From: JAICYJ01 sp035473255
Lineage (GTDB): Bacteria > Actinomycetota > Thermoleophilia > Gaiellales > JAICJC01
Assembly (NCBI GenBank): GCA_035473255.1
Contig: DATIOK010000068.1
Location: 13,801 to 77,800, forward strand
Direction: 5' to 3'
DNA: 64,000 bases
A program made the position numbers and the translations under genes. The notes under the pieces are model-generated. The model did no database searches. It was not told where the DNA came from and worked only from the letters and a program-made list of their open reading frames with translations. How positions within the stretch are numbered: the first letter of the stretch is position 1; the number at the start of each line of letters is the position of its first letter. Positions 49,601-55,600 of this stretch are shown here, piece after piece.

Positions 49601-50030
49601 TGGTGTCGGGCACCAGAGGCGCCTCGGGAAGCATCAGCGACAACGCCTCGTTACCGCCGTTGACGGCGTTGGGGAGGGCGTTGTGCATGGTGATCGTGAC
49701 CTGGTCGCCCTGGTCGACGACCAGCGTCGGGCCGCCCGGCTTGACCACGGAGTCGCCGGAGCTGGGCACGAAGCCCCACGTGGGCAGGGTGACGCCGCCG
49801 GGCAGGTCGGTGGTACCGGCCTTTGCCCACAGATCACAGGCCGGGTGTCCCGGGTTGGAGACGTCGCACGTGGTCGCGGGCAGCGCCGAAGCGATCGCCG
49901 CATCCGCGTGTACGACCTGCCGGTTGACGGGCGATCCCGCCGGAGCGGCAGCGGCCGCTGCCGGCAGCGTCACGGCTGCCAGCAGCGCGAGCGCCAGCGC
50001 TCGCTGAGTTCGCGTGAACCTGCGCGTCAC
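46638..50030 (-). CDS. Large cupredoxin-domain protein A: metal-site-less multicopper-oxidase fold with insert, Ig repeats and jelly-roll end
   Basis: The 1130-residue protein has a Sec signal (about 1-30). Cupredoxin domain 1 (about 95-190) has PGTTIYEAGPTENARHQVAMGLYGAL where active oxidases have the YHCH motif, and no HxH; domain 2 (about 312-475) contains SYWLINGRTYHDG and GLDEHSMSTLGLHQRVI but no C-terminal HCH. The copper sites are therefore mostly lost. Between the two domains, about 192-304, sits a separate beta domain (DLVFTAGDSGVDGNAISITY to VTLAGGSDGSG) of a kind I associate with phage tail and adhesin proteins. About 490-900 holds four Ig-like repeats, each with a DSAGxWG or DAAGNWG turn. 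The last 200 residues form the module shared with the subtilase. It probably acts as a surface scaffold rather than an oxidase. Confidence 0.8.
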   Translation of the reverse strand: MTRRFTRTQRALALALLAAVTLPAAAAAAPAGSPVNRQVVHADAAIASALPATTCDVSNPGHPACDLWAKAGTTDLPGGVTLPTWGFVPSSGDSVVKPGGPTLVVDQGDQVTITMHNALPNAVNGGNEALSLMLPEAPLVPDTTGVTQGNSSTYTFTATTPGTTIYEAGPTENARHQVAMGLYGALVVRPPGLSAATLTTAIGPNADLVFTAGDSGVDGNAISITYVDPAASNSPLSVSVTGTDISVSLATDGTGAPVSTASEVMAAINADPAASALVTVTLAGGSDGSGVVSPLGPANLAGGQSGAYGTSTAFDAEALLVLGEIDPALNNAADPSGFDMKGYKASYWLINGRTYHDGGSIPSTDVINAARGDTVLLRYVNAGLDEHSMSTLGLHQRVIANDALPLTYSYQAVAETVGAGATMDTLVTMPSGTGSAVSYPVSDQGQHLDLAGAGWSSSASAPVTAGGMMTFIQTPDTLDTCAGPSPVSGSATPDVTDGTTPVAISATFSACTPASAGSPKTVTDAEYFVDTLGADGSGTAITIGSPASTVVTGATIDPSSPPLAAGPHTVFIHARDSAGTWGGFDAETFFVDEIGPDSIALALTPAYTNGTSGVAVTGTATDLLNGDQNISAAEFRIDSTGAAPTAMTVTTPTNAISEITGTIPQATVSGLGVGAHTIYVRSRDAFNNWGAFASTPLVVDKNGPTGSNASIGPSPNNGTISIDPNSFELQVEADFADPVVGGVNSPITRAEGFLDTVGANGSGLVLLPTDGAFDSPTETAYMRFPLAQINALSQGPHVFSSHARDAAGNWGAMVTATLIVDKTGPAITAGPAVAAGTLTATATDPGLPGPTPGSVIVGAEWYDGADPGQGLATPMTATDGSFNSNSEAIRATLPTLSNGTHTLSVRALDAAGNWGPVAQVTVTISNPVVFANSFAAGNLSAWSSATGGSAISATAAAKLHGADQYGLQASQSGTASRFVLDNSPALESQYSARFYFNPHGALPGSSSPTILAAIKGGGGTVTRVQYSRTGAGVYRIRAGALSGGSWKNTSWYTISNAAHAVEVDWKAGAGSGSLKLLVDGALKQTLGSLVNGSQRIDKVKLGPSDTLAAKISGVLYFDDFVSTRGGTIGP

Positions 50031-50031
50031 C

Positions 50032-51348
50032 TCAGCACCCCCCTGGTGGATCGACCCGCATCAAGGTCAGCATGCCGCCACCTGCGATCCCGAAGTTCGT
50101 GATCTGGTAAAGGGCGTGGCTATGCATCATGAAGTAGTACTCACCGCATTCGTTGTAACTGGTCACGCCGACGGGCAGCGGGCCCTTGTAGCCGAGGTAG
50201 GGGCTGCCGCTGTACCAGGTCGCGTTGTCCTTGAACAGCAGGTTGGCGAGCGGCGGGATGGCCACCGGGATCGGCTTGGTGTCCGGGTTCCATCCGTCCA
50301 CGTCCGTCCACGTGTAGGTGGCGTCGGCGGTCTGCCCGGGGCCCACGGCCACCGTGTACTTCTCGTAGCTCAGGTCCTGCCCAGCCGGCCCCTGCAGCGC
50401 CTGGCCGTCGCGTGCGATCACGCGGCCGTGGTTGCCGTGGGGATGGAACGGGTAGGTGACCGGCCCGGTGCTCAGGTAACGCACCAGCGAGGGCTTGTTG
50501 AACGGGTTGCCGGGATCGCTCGAGTGCGGCTGGAACTCGACCAGCGAGCTGTAGGGCTGGGTCGGCAGCCAGGCCGCGTTGTTCGGCGCGATCGTGTCGG
50601 GGAAGCTGCGACCGTTCACGAACCAGTAGTGCGGGTGGTAGGCCTTCATGTCGAAGGGCTGGTTCCGCTCGACGGCGCGGTGCAGGGCCGGATCCGACTG
50701 CGACAGCAGCATCACGTACTCGGTGTCGGGGTTGAAGGCCGAGTCGGAGCGGTTGTAGGCGAATGCCGCTCCCATCGAGGGCCGCACCACCATCGCGCCC
50801 ACCAGTCCCATGTCCAGCTGCTTGTCCTGGTCGGTGCCGCTCTCGTAGATGTAGGTGCCGGGCTGGCCGGCGGTGAACGTGTAGCTGACGCTGCCGCCGT
50901 TGGCCTTGGCGGTCTGGGCCAGCGAGACGAGGTTCCCGCCCTGGTATACCGGGGAGACCGGCACCCCGCTGGAGGTGACATTGTCTTGCCCCGGAAACAC
51001 GATCGAGGTGTCCTCGGGGAGGGTGTTCTTGAGCACGATCGTGACGGTCTGCCCCTGGTTCAGGCACAGCACCGGGCCCGGGTACTGGAAGCCGCCGCCA
51101 GTCGGCGCGAAGCTCCACATGTAGACCAGGTTGTCGTCGGGGGTGGAGATCTGGCCGTCCCGTGCCGTCAGCTTGAAAACGTTGTTCGAGTCCGGATGGC
51201 TGCAGACGATGCCGGTCGCGGGCACGCTCACCCCGGACGCCTTGGGCGCACCGGTGGTCTCGATCCCGGCGATCAGGGCCAGCCCCAGCAGCGGCGCGAT
51301 CCACCAGCGGAGCAGTCTCTTGCGTGCGTGTGTGAGAGTCTTCGTCAC
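50032..51348 (-). CDS. Cupredoxin protein B: multicopper-oxidase-like, keeps only the C-terminal copper histidines
   Basis: The 438-residue protein has an N-terminal signal/anchor helix (WWIAPLLGLALIAGIE, about 15-30). Cupredoxin domain 1 has lost its ligands: PGTYIYESGTDQDKQLDMGL (about 164-182) stands where an active enzyme has YHCH. Domain 2 (about 230-435) keeps TYPFHPHGNHGRVI (His302, His304, also His307) and YYFMMHSHALYQI (His409, His411), which align with the HxH and HCH motifs of multicopper oxidases, with Ser410 in place of the type 1 Cys. It also has YWFVNGRSFPDT as in protein C. The GTG at 51348 follows GAGG by 5 nt and starts 7 nt after the stop of protein C. It could supply half of a trinuclear copper site, but cannot hold type 1 copper itself. 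Confidence 0.82.
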   Translation of the reverse strand: MTKTLTHARKRLLRWWIAPLLGLALIAGIETTGAPKASGVSVPATGIVCSHPDSNNVFKLTARDGQISTPDDNLVYMWSFAPTGGGFQYPGPVLCLNQGQTVTIVLKNTLPEDTSIVFPGQDNVTSSGVPVSPVYQGGNLVSLAQTAKANGGSVSYTFTAGQPGTYIYESGTDQDKQLDMGLVGAMVVRPSMGAAFAYNRSDSAFNPDTEYVMLLSQSDPALHRAVERNQPFDMKAYHPHYWFVNGRSFPDTIAPNNAAWLPTQPYSSLVEFQPHSSDPGNPFNKPSLVRYLSTGPVTYPFHPHGNHGRVIARDGQALQGPAGQDLSYEKYTVAVGPGQTADATYTWTDVDGWNPDTKPIPVAIPPLANLLFKDNATWYSGSPYLGYKGPLPVGVTSYNECGEYYFMMHSHALYQITNFGIAGGGMLTLMRVDPPGGC

Positions 51349-51355
51349 GTCTGCC

Positions 51356-52693
51356 TCACGCGTTCGGGGTGGTTTGGGCCGGGAGCGTTCCGGCCGGGTA
51401 CGCGCGCAGCTCTGTGCGCAGCCCGGCATGGGCGCCTGATTTCGTCAGATAGCCGTCGGCGTAGTTGCGGTCGAACAGCGGGTATACGTCGTACGGCGAG
51501 CCGCTCGGCTCGGGCATGGTGATGATCACGTCGGTCGCCTCCCCGGGGCCGATGTCGAGCGTCTCGGCCAGGTAGCTGGTGTCGGTCCCGTCGCGGCCGC
51601 GCATCAGCGTGGCGTCCTTGCCGACCACCTTCATGGGCAGTCCCGGCAGGGTGATCGAGTGCTGCTGGTAGCCGATGTTGACGACCCGCACCAGCACGCG
51701 CTCGCCGGCGTTGCCCTTGATCAGGGCCGAGATCGGCTGGTATGCCAGCCGCGGATCGGCGAACCCGATCGGGTTGCCGTTGGCGTCGTAGCCGCTGCTG
51801 GCCTGGAGCGTGTCCGGGTAGGAGCGACCGTTGAAGAACCAGGCGTCGGCCTTGAACTCCGACCAGTCCGGCTGCTGGATGTGCGCGTCCTCCCAGTGCG
51901 ACTGCAGGTACCACTCGGTGATCAGCAGCGCGTACTCGCGGTCGTAGGCGGTCGAGCCGTCGCCGTCGTTGTAGGCGTAGGGGCCGGGGTGGCCGGCGAT
52001 CGGCGCCTTGTTCTGGGCCGGCCGCACGAACACCACGCCGGTCATTCCCATCTGCACGTGCTCGACGTCCTCGAAGTGGCAGTGGTAGATGTAGGTGCCG
52101 GGGTTGTGCGGCTTGTAGAAGTAGGGGAAGGTGCGGCCGATCGGAACCGAGATCGACATCTCCGGTATGCCGTCGAACAGCGACAGCGCGTTGCGGAAGC
52201 CATGCCAGTGGATGGTGTGGCCGTCGGTCAGGTCGGGGCGCTGCTGGAACCCGAGGTTGCTGAGCGAGATCGTGACGTCGTCGTTCTCGTCGACGTAGAT
52301 CAGCGGCGCGCTCGCCTGGATCTTGCCCTTCTGGGCGCGGATCGCCGCCACGTCGGTGGCGATCAGCTGCGGGTTGCCGGTGGCGGTGCGGGCCGCCTGC
52401 ACCATACTGGTCACGTCCCGGAAGCCGAACAGGTAGGTGGTGCGGTTGTTCGGGGCGTAGCCGTCGGGGAAGTACTTGGTCGGGTTCCTGGGATCGGGCA
52501 GCGAAATCCAGCCGTCGGTCGCGATCAGGTTGATCTCACCCTTGACGCCGGTGTAGCCGTTGCCGGCGGCGCGGGCGCTACCGCCCGTGCGGAGGATGCC
52601 CATGCCCCCGGCCGCCAGCACGGCGCCGGCTCCGGCTCCGGCCTTGAGCGCTGCGCGCCGCGTGAATCGGCGGTCGTTCCAGTTGCCTGTCAT
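51356..52693 (-). CDS. Cupredoxin protein C: Tat-exported multicopper-oxidase-like protein with N-terminal copper sites
   Basis: The 445-residue protein has a twin-arginine signal (TRRAALKAG at 11-19, then an Ala/Gly-rich stretch), so it is exported folded, possibly with copper. Domain 1 (about 55-225) keeps DGHTIHWHGFRN (His159, His162, His164) and YIYHCHFEDVEHVQMGM (His204, Cys205, His206, His212, Met217). This is a complete type 1 copper set (His159, Cys205, His212, Met217, spaced much as in nitrite reductase) plus four histidines of a trinuclear site. Domain 2 (about 255-430) has only His345 (YQQHSITLPG) and ends in DVYPLFDRNYADGYL with no HCH motif, so the second half of the active site is missing. 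ATGA overlap with the giant gene upstream. Function as an oxidase would need a partner. Confidence 0.88.
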   Translation of the reverse strand: MTGNWNDRRFTRRAALKAGAGAGAVLAAGGMGILRTGGSARAAGNGYTGVKGEINLIATDGWISLPDPRNPTKYFPDGYAPNNRTTYLFGFRDVTSMVQAARTATGNPQLIATDVAAIRAQKGKIQASAPLIYVDENDDVTISLSNLGFQQRPDLTDGHTIHWHGFRNALSLFDGIPEMSISVPIGRTFPYFYKPHNPGTYIYHCHFEDVEHVQMGMTGVVFVRPAQNKAPIAGHPGPYAYNDGDGSTAYDREYALLITEWYLQSHWEDAHIQQPDWSEFKADAWFFNGRSYPDTLQASSGYDANGNPIGFADPRLAYQPISALIKGNAGERVLVRVVNIGYQQHSITLPGLPMKVVGKDATLMRGRDGTDTSYLAETLDIGPGEATDVIITMPEPSGSPYDVYPLFDRNYADGYLTKSGAHAGLRTELRAYPAGTLPAQTTPNA

Positions 52694-55600
52694 CGCTCGT
52701 CAGCCCCCAGGTCCTTCCCGGACGACGGCCGGGTTTGGTTGTCGATGTCGAAGGTCGGCGCGTTCACGCCCGACTGCGAGTTGACCGCCAGGTTCAGCGC
52801 CTGGGATCCGGCCGCGAGGTGGTAGTTGCCCGCCAGCAGCTCGGCCACCGACTGGGCGATCGTGATGGCGGCGATGAAGTGCGGGTCGCCGCGCCACGGG
52901 AACGGCGAGATCAGCGTGTCGTACGGATTCACAACGATGCTGCCGGGAGCTCCCGCCACCAGCGTGTTGGTGCCGTCGTTTGCGGCCGGCACCGCGCCCG
53001 CCACCGGCTGGCTGGGGCCGTAGCCCTGCAGCAGCGTGTGGTGCGGGTGCAACGGGCCGAGGCCGTCGGCGACGCCCATGTCCCAGTAGCGGATCGGTGC
53101 CGGGTCGCCGGTCTGGCCGATGCCGGACACGGTGCCCGAGCTGAGATCCCAGGCGCCGGCGCGGTTGTCGTCGAACACGTTGTTGAACATCAGCGGGTCG
53201 CTGTAGTGGGCGTGGGAGGCGGGCAGCTTGGCCTGCAGCAGCGTGCTGTTGCCGGTGTCCGATAGGCCCGCCGGAGCCGGTTGGCCGTTGCTGGTGGCTG
53301 CCGTCGCCGTGGTGATGTTCTTCATCACCGTGTTGTTGTAGAAGCGCGTGTTGGTGGCGTCGTCGAGGGCCACGCCGCCGCCCTCGTGGGTCGACACGTT
53401 GTTCACGATCATGTTGTTGAAGATCGAGATCTGCGAGTCGTTGAGGGTGCCGTTGGCGTTCGCGCCGCTGGTCATCAGCAGCCGCAGCCCGCCGCCGTCG
53501 TCGTTGGCCACGTTCTCCTGGATCAGGTTGTTGAAGACGCTGACCGAGCCGGAGCCGCGCGTCAGCGTGGTCTTGGGATTGGCGGGCAGCTCGCCGGCGA
53601 TCATCACGCCGGCGCCCTCGTCGTACGAGCCGTTCAGGTAGATCTGGTTGTCGTGGATCTGCCCGCCGGGGCTGAGGCCGAAGTGGCTGATGCCGCCGCC
53701 GTACTCCGACGAGAAGTTGCCGCAGACGTCGTTGAAGCTGAGGTCGTAGTTGTTGGCACCGGTGAACAGCGCCACCGCGCCGGCCAGGTTGGAGCCGCCG
53801 TTGTGGAGGATCCGGTTGTGCGAGATCAGCAGGTTGTTGTTGTTGTTCGAGCCGATGTTGGGAGTGCCGACGCGGATCGCGCCGCCGTAGGAACCGCCGT
53901 TACCGTCGATCACGTTGTTGGTGACGTGCATGAAGTGGGCCTGCGCGTTCACGTACACGCCGCCGCCCTGCGTCACCGCGGCCTCCTGGGTGGGATCGCC
54001 GACCGGGTTGGGCACCGGGCCGCCGCCGTTGTCGAACAGGCTGCCGGGGAAGTCGATCTGGTCGCCGCCCATCAGCGTGAACCCGTCGATCGATCCGGGG
54101 AAGGCGCTCGTGAACTGGCCGGTCGTGCGCGGGTACACCGACACCACCGGGCCCTCGTAGATGTTCTGGTTGCCGGTCCGGGTGAGGCCGCTGACCAGCG
54201 TCGTCCAGTCGGTGGCGTAGTTGTTGTCACCGTCGGCAGCGAAGCCGCCCTGGGTGTAGAAGTACCGGCCGTTCAGGATCGAGCCGGGCACTGCGTGCTG
54301 CGTGCCGCCGGCGGTGTAGATGCCGCCCGGGCCGACGCCCTGGAGCTTGATCGGCTTGTTCATGACCACGTTTTCGAAGTAGCTGCCGAGCGGGTTGCCG
54401 TTGCTCGGCGTATCCGGGTACACGACCACCAGTCGCCTGCCGGTGCCGGGGTTGGCGGCGTTGATCGCGTCCTGCACCGTGGCCGGTGTGGTGGCCTGGG
54501 TGTCGAACTGCTTGCCGGGACCGACCTCGATCACGGTCGGGGTGTAGTTCCCGCCCAGGATGTGGTACGTGATTCCGTCGATGGTCGACTGTGCGCCGGC
54601 TCCCGCTGTCCTGATGATGAGCTGATGCGGCGCGCCGATCCGCGAGGCCGCGGACGAGGCCGTCGACGACGACCGGGACGGCATCTGCGCCACGATCTGG
54701 TTGTCCGTCCAGGAGGTGATCGAGCCGGAGGTGCTGCCGGTAACCGCGGAGGTGATCGACACGCCGTCCAGCAGCACGTTTCCGGTCGCGTTGCCGAAGT
54801 TCTTGCCGGTGATCGTGATCGTGCGCTGAGCAGTGGTGGCGTTGTTCACCTGGTACGGGCGGCTGACCGAGAACATCTGCGGTATGGCCGTGGGCAACGT
54901 GCAGTCGGCCGGGTGCAGCGTCTGCGTGCCCGGGCCTTCGACCAGCTGTGCGATCGGCACCGGCGCCAGGTCGGCAGGCAGCGTCAGGTTCGGCCACAGC
55001 TGGAAGTTGGTGGCAGCCGTCCGGTAGTTCGGGTTGAAGTCGGCGTTGGGATGCTCGGGCGTGCCGGGGTCGTTTGCCACGAACCGATACACGTTCGGGC
55101 AGGGCCCGGCCGGCAGCGGGCAGTTGTACGAGCTGACCGACGGCAGGATGTCCTCGAACACGCCGTTGGCGTCGGTGTGCATGGTGTCGACCAGGCGGCC
55201 GGTGTAGTCGTACAGGCCGACCGGCATGTTCGGGATGCCCAGCTTCTCGCCGTAGAACAGCTCCTTGGGATTGCTGGAGAGCGTCAGGTCGTCGGTCACC
55301 AGGCCGTGGAAGCGCCCGGGCACCGGCACGTCGGTGAAGAAGTGGAAGTTGGGCGTCGCCGAGTACTGATCCTTGAGGGTGACCAGCTGGGTGTCGCAGA
55401 TCGGCTTCTGCTCGCCCTCGTACGGGCTGCCGCCGATGTCCGCGAACCCGGGGTTCGCAGTCGGCGTCGAGGCCGGCACCGTGACGGTGCCGCCGTCGAG
55501 GCTGACCGGGCCGTAGCTGTCCTGCCCAGAGCCGGCCACGTCCACCGTGTGCAGGGCGCCGGCGCACGGATAGGGAGGCTCCTGTGGCGTGTAGGAGTCA

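Noticed and set aside
46638..50030. Annotation of protein A as an active multicopper oxidase
   Set aside because: The fold is recognisable, but the HxH and HCH copper motifs are absent, so an enzymatic call would be misleading.
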